Made by a program: the position numbers and the translations under genes. Positions 23,736 to 35,360 of a stretch of DNA of 64,000 bases are shown one piece after another. The DNA is from Diphasiastrum complanatum (Eukaryota > Streptophyta > Lycopodiopsida > Lycopodiales > Lycopodiaceae): assembly GCA_029204225.1 (NCBI GenBank), contig CM055103.1:51488407-51552406 (forward strand), in the 5' to 3' direction. Below the pieces are notes generated by a model, which searched no databases, was not told where the DNA came from, and saw only the letters and a program-made list of their open reading frames with translations. How positions within the stretch are numbered: position 1 is the stretch's first letter; each line of letters begins with the position of its first letter.

Positions 23736-25300
23736 GGAGGAACTAGCCATATTGAACCTGATATCGGTTCAACACGACTGAATGATTTCGGTCAAGGACT
23801 GAACAATAGTGCGCGTGTTGATCCGATATCATTTTGACGAGACTAAAATTTTCCGCGAGCACACGTCAGAAGAGGCTGATATTGCTTTGCGCTTGAATGG
23901 ATCCGACTGTGCATTGTATGTGAAGGCGCGCGTCGATTCGATATCGCGAGAAAAAAAGAAAACAAAATGACGAGGGAGTTCAGAATAAAAGATCACGGAA
24001 TCGAAATATGCAAAGTGGTGCCGATATTTATAGCCTATTCCTATTGATCACAGCCATACATTTGTCAAATAATGAATTGAGGAGCGCAGCCTTTATTTAT
24101 CCACCAATCAGAGTGAGACAAATTTGTACCTATGTTGAAATACATTAAATAGACTATCACTAGATTCTACGAATCATCATTAGCCCTGACCCTAAAATTT
24201 GTACCTACGCCGGAATACATTAAATAGTCTATCACTAGTCGCATTGAATCATCATTAAACAAATAATAAACAAATACTAAATAGGCAATTATTAAAATCG
24301 TGTACGAGGGCAATTATTACAGTGTCTCATCCTATTTAAGCACCGTAAAGACAAAAAAATTTCTTTGGAGATAATTGTTCATTCAGAACGTTTTCATAAA
24401 GCAGAGCATTTTGAAAGAGCCGATATCGATTCCACGCGAGAGGACAAGTGCTTCACAAGAACAAATCAAATAGGTGCGCATAGATTAAATACTCCGGTAT
24501 GGCGAATTAGATATCGGATCAGTGTATCCATCTCAAAAAAAAAAAATTCAATTTGGAATACACACGTTGATTCGCTATTGGAATGCATTATGAATCATGA
24601 AAGCTTGCTTTGAGAGATTCCTCATCCAAAGCTTTAAAAAACCTGTCGAAGCAAGTTTTGATGGTCTATAATGTGTTCCAATATATTTTCAATGCATCTC
24701 AGATATCGGATCAGCGTGCCTGGGAGAAAAAAGTTATTTTCCACTTGGATTGCGCGTGTCAAATCGCTATCGCAGAAAAAAAAGATTTTTGAAAATTGTC
24801 GAAATTATTGGACGACATTATGCATGATCAAAGCTTGATTTGGTAGACTCTTTATACTGTCCAAAGCTAAGAAGAATCTATTGAGTCAAGTTCTGATCAT
24901 CCATATACTGTCCAATATCGGTTCAGCATGAGAATAGCCCCTCCGGTTTACACATGCAGTATATGCGCATCGATTGCTATTGGATGAAATAATGGTCGTT
25001 GGAATTTTTGAACTTATATTGATTGGATATCAAAGAAGTTTAGATATTTATAACATAACCTTGTCAATTTCATAAAAAAATTGTAGATGTGACGATACTT
25101 TTGTAGAATTAATTGTAGATGTGACCATACTTTTGTAGAAATTAATTGTGGACGTCATTAGCCATATCGACTAATCATTTTGATGACCGATGGATATTTG
25201 ATTGGATTTGACTGACAAGCCTCTAAATATCTCAAAGTAATAATCAGCATAATTTGAGCCTCGGAATTCCAAACTACCACATATGCAATCATTTCGGATT
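23736..25300. repeat. Upstream region of family X with dispersed GATATC-type motif
   Basis: A motif near GATATCGGATCAACGCG occurs in both orientations at about 23,761, 23,815-23,832, 23,930-23,950, 24,421, 24,510, 24,702 and 24,903. The stretch has no convincing gene. Clustered, inverted short motifs of this kind are typical of transposase-binding subterminal regions, but a host promoter is also possible. Confidence 0.5.
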
Positions 25301-25732
25301 TGCACTATATATACAGATGGATAATGCTTATAATTTTTTGCCTTAAATTCTTATCGTTCTCTACTTCCATGCGGTATCGATTCATCATGTTGTCCAAGAA
25401 GCTCGACCAAACGAGGTTCAAGCCCTCCCAAACATCCCATGCATGGGTGAGATGTCATTCTCGGTTCTCAGCTTCTTCTGCTCTCCTCCTTCTGAGACCT
25501 CCTCGGTGATGGGTGAGAGATACTCCGTGTATTCAGCTTGGCTCGACATTTGGGGATTCTCTAGAATCTGCTAACAATTAGTAACTCTTTAATTTAAAGG
25601 TGCTAGTCCGGTGGCACCTCACGATGAGGGTGGTAGACATAAAGTATATGGTCTAACGAAGGTTTGGATTTCTAATATGAGATATCAGGTACCTGTCGTA
25701 AGGGGGATCTCCGTGGAGATGAGACAAGCTGT
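25301..25732. other. Unassigned stretch up to the inversion breakpoint
   Basis: A TATATATA-like box at about 25,305 precedes a short open frame (ATG at 25,388) that ends at 25,509. I do not recognise the product. At about 25,733 the sequence passes abruptly into Copia-A LTR. Confidence 0.4.
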
Positions 25733-26200
25733 CACTATACTTAACTATGATTGGATCACACTTTGCCACCTCTTAATCCTATTGGACCATTGATCCATGC
25801 ACCTCTTAATTCTATTGGACTATATTCAAGCACACCTCAAATTCCTATTGGACCACACATGGTTCCACCTCTAAATCCTATTGGACCTCTTAGAATCTAT
25901 CAAACAAAGGCATTACACTTGTCTACACTCTAATTGACACAAGGTTGGCCTCCGAATCTCTTTTGGCTCAATAGTGGTATTACAAGTGGAAATGGATAAT
26001 TTGCCATCTATGCCAAATTTGACCCTATCAACATCCTACACCTAAATGCTTGACTATGAAATTCTATGAGACCCCTATATCAAAAAAAATTATTTACTTT
26101 ATAATTCTCCACACGTGGGAACATCCTCCACACATGTGAGATTCACTTACAAACTTCTATCATAAAAAATACCAAGCTATATTTTTGCCAATTTCTCACA
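25733..26200 (-). repeat. Copia-A 3' LTR, truncated remainder
   Basis: Matches the last ~460 bp (plus-strand reading) of the LTR at 29,656-30,482, from CTTAACTATGATTGG to TTTCTCACA. Its outer portion was moved to 22,684-22,937 by the inversion. The polypurine tract (coding strand TTTTTTGAGGAG) lies at 26,201-26,212. Confidence 0.92.
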
Positions 26201-26904
26201 CTCCTCAAAAAATAGCTTGGAAAGGTACTAGATCACTTGAGAAGTTTGTAAATCTTTTTGAGTGGATCCTTAGGTATGCATAAGAAGTGAAGATCAGCCA
26301 AGGGATCCATCATGGAAGCACCCTCACCATATCCATGATAAGATCTCTTTGGTAGAGATCTCTTGCCAATGCCTTTGAAGAGTGCTCCACCAATATGCCA
26401 CTATGATCATGGGCTTCCTCCATGCTTCATGATGATCTTTGCTTTGAAAGTTCCACTTGCATGATGGATGCACCATAAATAGAGAAATCTGAGGCTTCCA
26501 AGCCTCATAAGGATCATGGAGATCAAGATCATAAGATGTGAAACAATGACGATTATCAAGATTATGCTTTCTAGCTTGACTAGTCCACATACAATGAACT
26601 ATATCCATGATGGATCTAATCTTGATATCAAAGACTATCTTGATCTTTTTTAGGCTAGTTACTCTCTCAAGGATGTAAGTGTCCACTTTGGATGCTTCAC
26701 TTAATCTCAAGAGGAGTTTACAATTTTCCTCAAAACATGTGAAAACATGATTTTCAAAAAAGTGAGTACCAAGCTCAATCTTGTTCTTACTAGAACCAAG
26801 AGCATACTTTTGACAATACAATATCTTGCCTTCAAAAAGTATTGGAAACACATATAAGTCAATAATGACAAGAAACATGTCCATACCATAAGCATCATAC
26901 AAAA
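26201..26904 (-). other. Copia-A 3' internal region without RT/RNase H
   Basis: Where a copia element should carry reverse transcriptase and RNase H, a minus-strand open stretch (26,956 to 26,324) shows no YVDD or RNase H motif and no similarity that I recognise. It may be decayed pol or acquired sequence. Without RT the element is non-autonomous. Confidence 0.55.
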
Positions 26905-27822
26905 CTAGTATAGCTTTTCTTTTGAACTTTGAGATCCAAAAAATTCGATGAAGCAAGATAGCATTTCAAGCAAAGAAAGAGAAGCATATATGAATGTGTT
27001 GTAGTAAATACAACATGAAAGATGCCCCTCTTTGCCATGTAAGGTGAGCCATAAAGACTTGGCCATGCATCTTGAGGATCTTCTTGAAATCACATGAAGA
27101 AGAAACTCTTCCTCACACCTTGGCCCCATCATAACTTGAATACCTTCAAAAAAGATAACTTGTGATGCTTCTTGAGAAACCTTGATCTCGGCCACTTCCA
27201 AGATTGAATCTTCATGCAACATGACATCTCTATTCACAATCACTTTTGAAATAGAGAGTGTAAAGACACTAAAGGCCTCCTTGATGGATGAGTATCCAAT
27301 CATAATCCATGAGCTTGGATCATCCTTCCTCCTTGTTTCCAAGGGAATATGTGCAAAGCAAGCACTACCAAGTCCACTAAGGTGATCAACCTTAGGCTTC
27401 ATCTTGAATAAAACTTCATATGGTGCTATTTCTTCAAGAGCTCCAATACTCCTCAAAGCTTTGATCTTCAATGAGAATTTCTTCTCAACATATGCTTTGA
27501 ATAATAAGGAATAATCATACACCATAATACTTGAAGAGAGAAGATATGTGCATCTTATGTGATCATCCTTCTTTGAAATATTGGACATATAAGAAACATC
27601 AAGAGAGTTTGCACTCTCACTTGGATCCATATTGTAGATGCCTTCAAATCTTGATCCATATGCAAGGATCTCACCATCATTCTTGATCACACAATTGTCA
27701 ATATTGAAGTTGAAATCAAAGCCACTATCTAGAAGTTGGCCAACACTTAAGGTGTTCTTTGTAAGCTTTGGGACAAAAAGAAAATTGTTGAGAAAGAGAT
27801 CTTTAGAAGATGCAAGCTTCAA
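26905..27822 (-). pseudogene. Copia-A pol remnant
   Basis: Protease C-terminal sequence (FLFVPKLTKNTLSVGQLLDSG) is joined to a heavily deleted integrase: FKAYVEKKFSLKIKALRS, then directly APYEVLFKMKPKVDHLSG and the GYSSIKEAF region. The zinc finger and the D-D-E core are gone. Compared with Copia-B, which has the same protein family, more than half of integrase is missing. Confidence 0.85.
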
Positions 27823-27837
27823 GGAAATAATTCCTAC

Positions 27838-28953
27838 TCACTCAATATTGCACTCATGCTTATTTGCAATGTATATGGTCTTCTTGACTCCATCATAAGG
27901 CATAATAGATGAAAAAGAGTGCTTGGAGCCACACATATGTGAAGATGCTCCACTATCAATATACCATGAGTCATCCTTGTTGAAGGTGGAAGAGGAGAAG
28001 CTTGATGCCATAAGAGAGCCTTCTCCATCACTTGCAATATAGTCTTCTTTCTCATTGGTGATGTTGGCTTGATTGAGTTGATTCTTCTTCTTGAAGCAAT
28101 TGGTGGCACAATGGCCTTTCTTGCCACAATAAAAGCACTTGATCTTCTTGTTCTTGAGATTTGAATTAGAACCATGAGAGGTATCCTCCTCCTCTCCATC
28201 TTGGTCTTTAGCTTTGTCATTAGAGAAGTGATGGTGTTGCTTCTTACTCCTCTCTTTGTGCTTGCCAAATAGAACTTTGCCATCATCATGATTGAGTGAT
28301 AGCTTGTCCATCCTCAAGAGTTTGTACTCTTGTCTTGATTCTTCAGAAATAAGCACACTTTGAAGGGCCTCCAAACTTGGTAGCTCCTCCTTAATGGCAT
28401 AGGATTGGACAAGGCTATCAAATTCACTTCTCAAGACATTGAGAATAACTTGAAGTAGCTCATTTTGATTGGTGGAATCACCATTACAAGCAAGTTCTCT
28501 ATGAATATCTTTTACTCTCAAAACATAACTAGATGCACTCTCATCACTCTTTTGGCTACTTTGAAAGATTTTATTCCTAAGAGTGAGAAGCCTATAGGTA
28601 TTCTTAGCTTCATAAATAGTCTTGAGACAATCCCAAGCTTCTTTGGCTGTTGTACAAGTACCTATCTCCCTCAATATCTCATTAGAGACATTCATCTTAA
28701 TGTAGTGGAGAGCCATCCTAGCTCTCTTTTTGTATTTTTGAACCTCTTGAAGAACTTGTGGTTCTTCTTCAAGGCCAATAACTATGTCCATCACGTCTTG
28801 AAGGATCAAGATGGACTCCATCCTCATTTTCCAAATTGAATAGTTTGAAGTGGACAATCTTTCACTTGGTTCCAAAAAGGATGAACCCATTGAAGACATT
28901 TGAAGTGAAGAAAATTCAAATGATGAACAATAAATGTTGCTACACACTCTCAA
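27838..28953 (-). CDS. Copia-A gag and protease start
   Basis: An open frame of 371 residues. The probable gag start is the ATG at about 28,899, giving the N-terminus MSSMGSSFLEPSERLSTSNY, typical for gag of this copia lineage. Capsid-like sequence is followed by a Lys/Asp-rich linker, a CCHC zinc knuckle (CFYCGKKGHCATNC) and the protease active site (DSGASSHM). It then breaks at a stop near 27,838. Gag packages element RNA into virus-like particles. An open gag in an element without RT suggests that gag may have stayed intact longer, or that the element relies on relatives such as Copia-B. Confidence 0.9.
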   Translation of the reverse strand: MRVCSNIYCSSFEFSSLQMSSMGSSFLEPSERLSTSNYSIWKMRMESILILQDVMDIVIGLEEEPQVLQEVQKYKKRARMALHYIKMNVSNEILREIGTCTTAKEAWDCLKTIYEAKNTYRLLTLRNKIFQSSQKSDESASSYVLRVKDIHRELACNGDSTNQNELLQVILNVLRSEFDSLVQSYAIKEELPSLEALQSVLISEESRQEYKLLRMDKLSLNHDDGKVLFGKHKERSKKQHHHFSNDKAKDQDGEEEDTSHGSNSNLKNKKIKCFYCGKKGHCATNCFKKKNQLNQANITNEKEDYIASDGEGSLMASSFSSSTFNKDDSWYIDSGASSHMCGSKHSFSSIMPYDGVKKTIYIANKHECNIE

Positions 28954-29643
28954 TAGGATCCAATAATAGAGTACTATCTCCTCCTATGAAAGATCTTGCA
29001 ACTATTTGTGAATTGATTCTCACTAGCTACACAAATCTCTCTAAAACAAGATCTACTTCACATCAAATGATGGAGTATGGGCAAAGTTAGGATCAAACAC
29101 TCTTAGCACGTGTGAAATACACTAAGAAACCAAATTTAACTCAAATACAATGATATTGCATGAAACAAAATGGCTAAGATCTCAAAACAGTGCCTAGATC
29201 ACATATAGATGAGATTGGTAAGCATTCAACTGTGATTTTGGATCAACCAAGCAATCTCTTGACCAAACCAAATATGTCCACCCAGGTCTAGGTGCCCTAC
29301 CTAACCCTCTTCAAAAGCTTATAACTTTTGATTGGCTCAACCAAATGGAATGAAATTGATTGCATCAAAAACTAGACAAAAATAGCTTCAAAACAAGCTA
29401 TCAAACAAGATAAATGGATCAAGCATGAGAGAGAACTTCCAAACTAAAATTGGATGTTCCTCACACGTGTCTGAGCACCTGATTTTGTACAGTACCAGGT
29501 AAGACCCAATCAATGCCCTATTGATCTCTTTTGATCCAAAATTGGACAAGATAGCCAGGAAAATGGACCTTGACAATTTCTAGCTCAAGATTGATGAATA
29601 GTTTTCACTTAAATGGATCAAAATGCATGGTAACCTAAGGTAG

Positions 29644-29655
29644 GCTATGATACCA
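29644..29655 (-). other. Primer-binding site of Copia-A
   Basis: On the minus strand TGGTATCATAGC adjoins the 5' LTR. It differs by one base from the initiator-Met-tRNA consensus seen in Copia-C. Confidence 0.9.
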
Positions 29656-30482
29656 TGTTGAATTTCACACGTGTGGATTGTCCACAACATGTACTTGTGA
29701 TCTCCTAAGGTGTGTAGATGCACCAAGATTAAGATTAGATTGAGATTCAAGATCAATCTTAGATCCTATGGCAAAAACACACTACTACATGCATTCAAAC
29801 ACTTCCAACTCTCACTCACACATGTGAGAAGTATTCAAAATATAATCTAAGTGAAAACAAGCTGCTCTCCTCTGTTAAAGAGAGAAAAAGCATCATGAGC
29901 TCTCGGGTAGAGAGAGAAAGCTAGAAATTCAATGACACTCAAAATCCACTCAATCTCAAAATCAATTAGATCCAAATGAGGAGTACAATGATACTAGTAG
30001 ATCCACGAGCTACCACTATGCTTAACTATGATTGGATTACACTTTGCCACCTCTTAATCCTATTGGACCAGTGATCCATGCACCTCTTTATTCTATTGGA
30101 CTATATTCAAGCACATCTCAAATTCCTATTGGACCACACATGGTTCCACCTCTAAATCCTATTGGACCTCTTAGAATTCATCAAACAAAGGCATTACACT
30201 TGTCTACACTCTAATTGACACAAGTTTGGCCTCCTACTCTATTTTGGCTCAATAGTGGCATTACAAGTGGAAATGGATAATTTGCCATCTATGCCAAATT
30301 TGACCCTATAAACATCCTACACCTAAATGCTTGACTATCAAATTCTATGAGACCCCTATATCAAACATTTTAATATACTTTACAATTCTTCACACGTGGG
30401 AACATCCTCCACACATGTGAGAATCACTTACAAACTTCTATCATAAAAAACTACCAAGCTAGATTTTTGCCAATTTCTCACA
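29656..30482 (-). repeat. Copia-A 5' LTR, complete
   Basis: 827 bp, from TGTTGAATTTCACACGTGTG to TTTCTCACA in plus-strand reading. It contains CACACGTGTG near the outer end and a related CACACATGTG. The target duplication TGGAG follows at 30,483-30,487. Confidence 0.95.
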
Positions 30483-31150
30483 TGGAGGCCATGATTGAAA
30501 AATCTAAAGCCTACGAAAAAACTTTGTCTACAGAGGAGGAATTTTTGGAATTCCAAAAAAAATATCTCCCAAGGGCTCAACATATCCCCTTCCGAAATGT
30601 AGAGGACATTGGAGGACATGACATTAGCAGAGCAAACGTTGTTGAATACTATGATTATGATCTGGTACATAGATATTATATTGGTATTGATATTGTTTTT
30701 TTATTTTAAGCATTGTATTAAAGTATGAGTTTGCAGTATTGTGTATCATTCTAAATTTATTTTCTTTACACGTTTACAGGATGCTATTGAAATAGATGCC
30801 TTTGGTATGAGACATGGAGGCGTTTGAGGTGTATCATCCAGGAGAAAGGATGAATCTCTATCTCATTATTTGAAAAACTTTCAAAATAATGAGATTTGTA
30901 TATATCATTCATCTTTTAATCCAAATGCAACCACTGTCATTATGGCCATCAAATCATTATCAATTATTTTAGGAGGCCATAAGTACGCAAGAGGAACATA
31001 TAAAATAATTATTAGCTTGATATCTAAATTGCGCTCTTTTATAAAACCACTGAAAAAGTTGAACTAAATATTTATTTCTTAGATTTTGTCCTCCATCACT
31101 AGAAAAAAAGATAAGCCTGAATGAGATAAGTATCAGATAATGATATAGAT
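30483..31150 (+). pseudogene. Family X gene, 3' half, copy 1
   Basis: The coding picks up at the codon where 22,943 stops: EAMIEKSKAYEKTLSTEEEF, aligned without a gap to the SESRAYQANFPSEEEF stretch of the copy at 58.2 kb. An intron (GT after the DLV codons at about 30,664, AG at about 30,779) sits at the same place as in that copy. The last exon then carries AIEIDAF and the NEIC/MAIKSL block. A frameshift near 30,800 and further damage show that the gene is dead. The first 372 bases of the window repeat its last exon. Confidence 0.8.
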
Positions 31151-31265
31151 TAGCACCATCTAATGAGTAACGTTGTCTTTTTCCCAACAATCATGTACAG
31201 ATTTTACAAATGTGGTGCAATAATTTTGCAAAGTCCTCATATATTCTGATAATAGGTTTTTTTTT

Positions 31266-32002
31266 TGTTGATTTCACACGTGTGGATTGTCTACTACATG
31301 TACTTGTGATCTCCTAAGGTGTGTATATGCACCAAGATCAAGACTACATTGAGATTCAAGATCAATCTTAGATCCTATATCAAAAACACACTACTACATG
31401 CATTCAATCACTTCCAACTCTCACTCACACATGTGGGAAGTATTCAAAAATTATTCTAAGTAAAAACAAGCTGCTCTCCTCGGGTAGAGAGAGAAAAACC
31501 ATCATGAGCTCTCGGCTAGAGAGAGAAAGGTAGAAATCCAATAACACTCAAAATCCACATAATCACCAAATCAATTAGATCCAAAATGAGGAGTACAATG
31601 ATACTAGTAGATCCACGAGCTACCACTATGCTTAACTATGATTGGACCACACTTTGGCACCTCTTTATCCTATTGGACCATTGATCCATGCACCTCTTAA
31701 TTCTATTGGACTATATTCAAGCACACCTCAAATTCCTATTGGACCTCACATGGTTCCACCTCTAAATCCTATTGGACCTCTTAGAATTCATCAAACAAAG
31801 GCATTACACTTGTCTACACTCTAATTGGCACGAGTTTAGCCTCTTACTCTATTTTGGCTCAATAGTGGCATTACAAGTGGAAATGCATAATTTGCCATCT
31901 ATGCCAAATTTGTTCCTATCAACATCCTACACCTAGATGCTTGATGTAAAAAAACATAAGATCCCTATATCTAACATAGATAATCTTTTTCAATTCTTCA
32001 CA
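31266..32002 (-). repeat. Copia-B 3' LTR
   Basis: 737 bp, related to but distinct from the Copia-A LTR. It starts TGTTGATTTCACACGTGTG and ends CAATTCTTCACA in plus-strand reading. The polypurine tract (coding strand TTTTTTAGGAGGAG) is at 32,003-32,016. The matching 5' LTR is not present at the other end. Confidence 0.93.
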
Positions 32003-32091
32003 CTCCTCCTAAAAAATTATCTATGAAGATTTGAGCATTGATCTTGATATAACTCCAAGATTAGATCTATGCTTGATGAAATCACTTTTGC

Positions 32092-33419
32092 TCAAAGGCT
32101 TGGTGAGTAGATCGGCAATACAAGAGGATGAGTTGACATGCTCCAAATAAGCTTTTCTCCCACAAAATGGTGTGCCACTTCTATGTGCTTGCTTCTTGCA
32201 TGAAATATGGGATTATTGGCAAGAGCTTGGGCCGAGATGTTATCACACTTGATCATTGGTAGATCATCTTCCTTGATGCACTTTAGCTCCATTAGTAACC
32301 TCTTGATCCAAAGCACCTCTTTGGTAGTTGTTGTGAGTGCTTTGTATTCGGCCTCACATGAAGAGAGAGATATAGTACCTTGCTTTTTGGAAAGACAAGA
32401 TATTAGATTGCCTCCAAGAAAGATAGTGTATGCACTAATAGACTTTCGATCCATCTTGTCACTTGCAAAGTCCGAATCTGAGTAGCCAACAATGGATAGA
32501 TCTTCACTTTTATAGAGTAGACCATAATCACAAGATGAAGATACATAACTTAGAATCCTCTTGGCCATCTTCCAATGATGGATCTTAGGATCTTGCATAA
32601 ATTGACTCAATTTGTGCACACAAAAACTTAGATCGGGCCTAGTAATGGTAAGCCAAATCAAGGAGCCTACAAGACTCCTAAAAAGTGTGATGTCCTCGAA
32701 GGATCTTTCATCACCTTTATTAGGATCATTTACAATTTGCTCCATTGGTGTATCTATGCTCTTAGAATTTTCCATATGAAATTTTTTCAACATAGAGTGA
32801 GCATATCTAGATTGGCCTATAAAGACATGATTTTCATAAAAATCAATTTCTAGGCCTAGGATGTAATGTATCTCTCCTAGATCTTGCATTTTAAACTCAC
32901 ATCCAAGTGCTAGCTTAGTTTCATCAACTAGCTTGATACAACTTCCACAAAGAATAATGTCATCAACATAAATTAGAAGAATGACAATATTGCTATCAAC
33001 AAACTTTAGATACATGGAAGGATCATAGTCACTAAGAGTAAATCCTAGTGAGATAAAAAATAATTAAGTCTTGAATACGATGATCTTGGTGCTTGCTTGA
33101 GTCCATAAAGACTTTTGAAGAGCAAGCACACTTTGGACTCATCCTTGATGAATCCTTGAGGTTGTTCCATATAGATCTCCTCTTCAAGATAACCATTTAG
33201 AAAAGCATTGGATACATCTAATTGGAACACCTTTCACTTGAAGAAACAAGCAAGAGATATAAGAATTCTTACTGTCACCATCTTTGCAACGGGTGCAAAG
33301 GTCTCCTCATAATCAAGGCCATGGATTTGAGCAAATGTTTTTGGCACATAATCTTGTTTTATGCTTATTGATGGTGCCATCATGATTGAACTTGATCCGA
33401 AATACCCACTTGCAACCAA
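32092..33419 (-). pseudogene. Copia-B reverse transcriptase and RNase H
   Basis: Reverse transcriptase pieces in three frames: YEETFAPVAKMVTVRIL, then [20 protein letters not shown] and [11 protein letters not shown], then the active site LLIYVDDIIL. These are followed by TRPDLSFCVHKLSQFMQ and RNase H (YSDSDFASDKMDRKSIS, LSSCEAEYKAL, KHIEVAHHFV). At least three frameshifts or stops separate them (near 33,320, 33,232 and 33,043). The catalytic Asp pair and the RNase H acidic residues are kept. It would have functioned as a normal copia polymerase before decay. Confidence 0.92.
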
Positions 33420-34650
33420 TCACATGCTTGTTGGATGGAGGATCCACAAGCTCCCAAGTATTGTTGGTGATCAATGCATCATACTCTTGCTTCATGGCAT
33501 CATACCACTCCTTGGTATTGAGTGCCTCTTGTACATTCTTTGGCTCTTCATGAGAGACATAAAAAACATAATTAGTGGAATCAAGATCCACTTGTTTGCC
33601 TTTGTCAACATATGAGAGCCTCTTAGGCTCGGATCTATCTCTCATGGATCTTCTTGGTGAGAAAATACGAGGAGAGTCTTCTTCAAATCTCGACCCCATC
33701 ACATCATGATTGTCTTCAAAATAAATAATTGGTGATGCATCCATAGATTTCTTGATCTCGGCCTCTTCAAAAGATGAGTATTGATCTTCATGAAAGACAA
33801 CATCTCTACTTTCAATAACTTGAGAAGTAGAGAGTATAAAGAGTCTATAGGCCTTCTTGGTGGATGAGTATCCAACCATGATCCCTTTGCATGCACTAGG
33901 ATCTTCCTTCTTCCTTGTTTCCAAGGGAATATGGACAAAGCATCGGCATCCAAAAACTCTAAGGTGATCAACCTTAGGCTTCTTCAAATATAAGATTTCA
34001 TATGGTGACTTTCCTCCAAGAGCTATATGTGGGAACCTATTGCAAAGATAATTTGCACAATTAATGGCTTCTCCCCAAAAATCTTCGGGCAAAGATTCCT
34101 CAATTCTTATAGATTTTTCACATTCACATAGAGATCTATTCTTTCTCTTGGCCACTTCATTTTGAGATGGAGAGTAGGCACAAGAGAACTCTCTTTTGAT
34201 GCCTTCAAGCTCACAAAAATCTTGAAATTTATTGGAGATATATTCACCACCTCCATCACTTCTAAGAGCTTTAATCTTGAATGAGAATTGCTTCTATACA
34301 TAAACTTTGAAAATAAGGAAATGATCAAACACCATAGATTTAGAAGCAAGAAGATATATCCAAGTGAATCTTGTGAAATCATCAATGAAAGTAACAAAAC
34401 AAGTGGCTTCTCCCTTGCTTGTAGTTGATGAGAAATGCACATCCGAGTGGATTAACTCCAAAGTATGCTTGCTTTTGATAGAAGATCTTGTAAATGGCTT
34501 TTTGTGAGATTTAGCAATAGCACAAGCCTCACAAGGCTTGATCTTCTTGGAGAATGACTTTGGCAAGCCAATAGCTTTGGCTTCTTTGATCATAGAGAGC
34601 ATGGATTTGTAGTTGGGATGTCCCAACCTCCTATGCCATAATTCCTCCAT
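33313..34650 (-). pseudogene. Copia-B integrase and RT N-terminus
   Basis: Integrase starts with its zinc finger (LWHRRLGHPN, CEACAIAKSH) and the first catalytic Asp (LIHSDVHF). A frameshift near 34,294 disrupts the core, and a Lys replaces Val-Ala in the otherwise conserved AERKNRSLCE motif. The C-terminal part (GGKSPYEILY, RVFGCRCFVHIP, GYSSTKKAYRLF) leads into the start of RT (NTWELVDPPSNKHVIGCKWV). The order and spacing are those of a standard copia pol. Confidence 0.92.
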
Positions 34651-35360
34651 AGAGAAGGGTTCACAAGAGCAACATTACAAGCATTCACATACTCATTTGG
34701 ATCTAGTTTATAGATGCCTCCAAATCTAGATCCTAATGCAAGTATCTCATCATTCTTCTTGATAGTGCAAGTATCAACATTGAATTTTACATCAAGGCCA
34801 TTATCAAGCAATTGGCCAACACTAATAAGATTCTTAGTAAGCTTAGGTACATAAAGAACTTTAGAGAGAGAAAGAACTTTAGAGGATGGAAGCTTCAAGG
34901 GAATGTTTCCTATGCCTTCAATAGGACATTCAAAATCATTTGCTGTGTATATTGATTTCTTGACTCCATCATAAGGTGCAATAGAAGAGAAAGAGTCCTT
35001 GGAGCTACACATATGTGAAGAGGCTCCACTATCAATATACCATAGGCCGTCCTTCTTGAAAGGAGTAGATGAGAAACTAGAGACCATAAGAGATCCCTCT
35101 CCATCACTTGCAATAGTGTCTTCCTTCTCATTGGTAATGTTGGCTTGCTTGAGTTGATTCTTCTTCTTGAAGCAATTGGTGGCATAATGGCTTTTCTTGC
35201 CACAATAAAAGAACTTGATCTTCTTCTTCATGAGCTTGGATGATGAAGCATTAGAGGAATCATCTTCCTCGTCATCTTTGTCTTTGGATTTGACTTTGTC
35301 CTTGCTTGAGGATTGTTGATGTTGGTTCTTGCTCCTCCCTTTGTGTTTATCCTTGGCAAA
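34590..35360 (-). pseudogene. Copia-B gag zinc knuckle and protease (truncated)
   Basis: A Lys/Asp/Ser-rich linker precedes a degenerate zinc knuckle: FFYCGKKSHYATNC, in which the first Cys is replaced by Phe (Copia-A keeps CFYC). The protease follows with DSGASSHM and LYVPKLTKNLISVGQLLDNG. A frameshift near 34,680 separates it from integrase. Gag upstream of residue 1 of the linker is missing, because the inverted-repeat structure begins at 35,361. Confidence 0.9.

Noticed and set aside
25388-25509. Short frame with ...DQTRFKPSQTS, possibly a decayed H3-like N-terminus of a second gene Z, since it lies where Z would be expected upstream of family X
   Set aside because: Only a few residues match the gene Z start (QT, R, PS, TS) and no H3 fold or protease follows. 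Similarity at this level can be chance.
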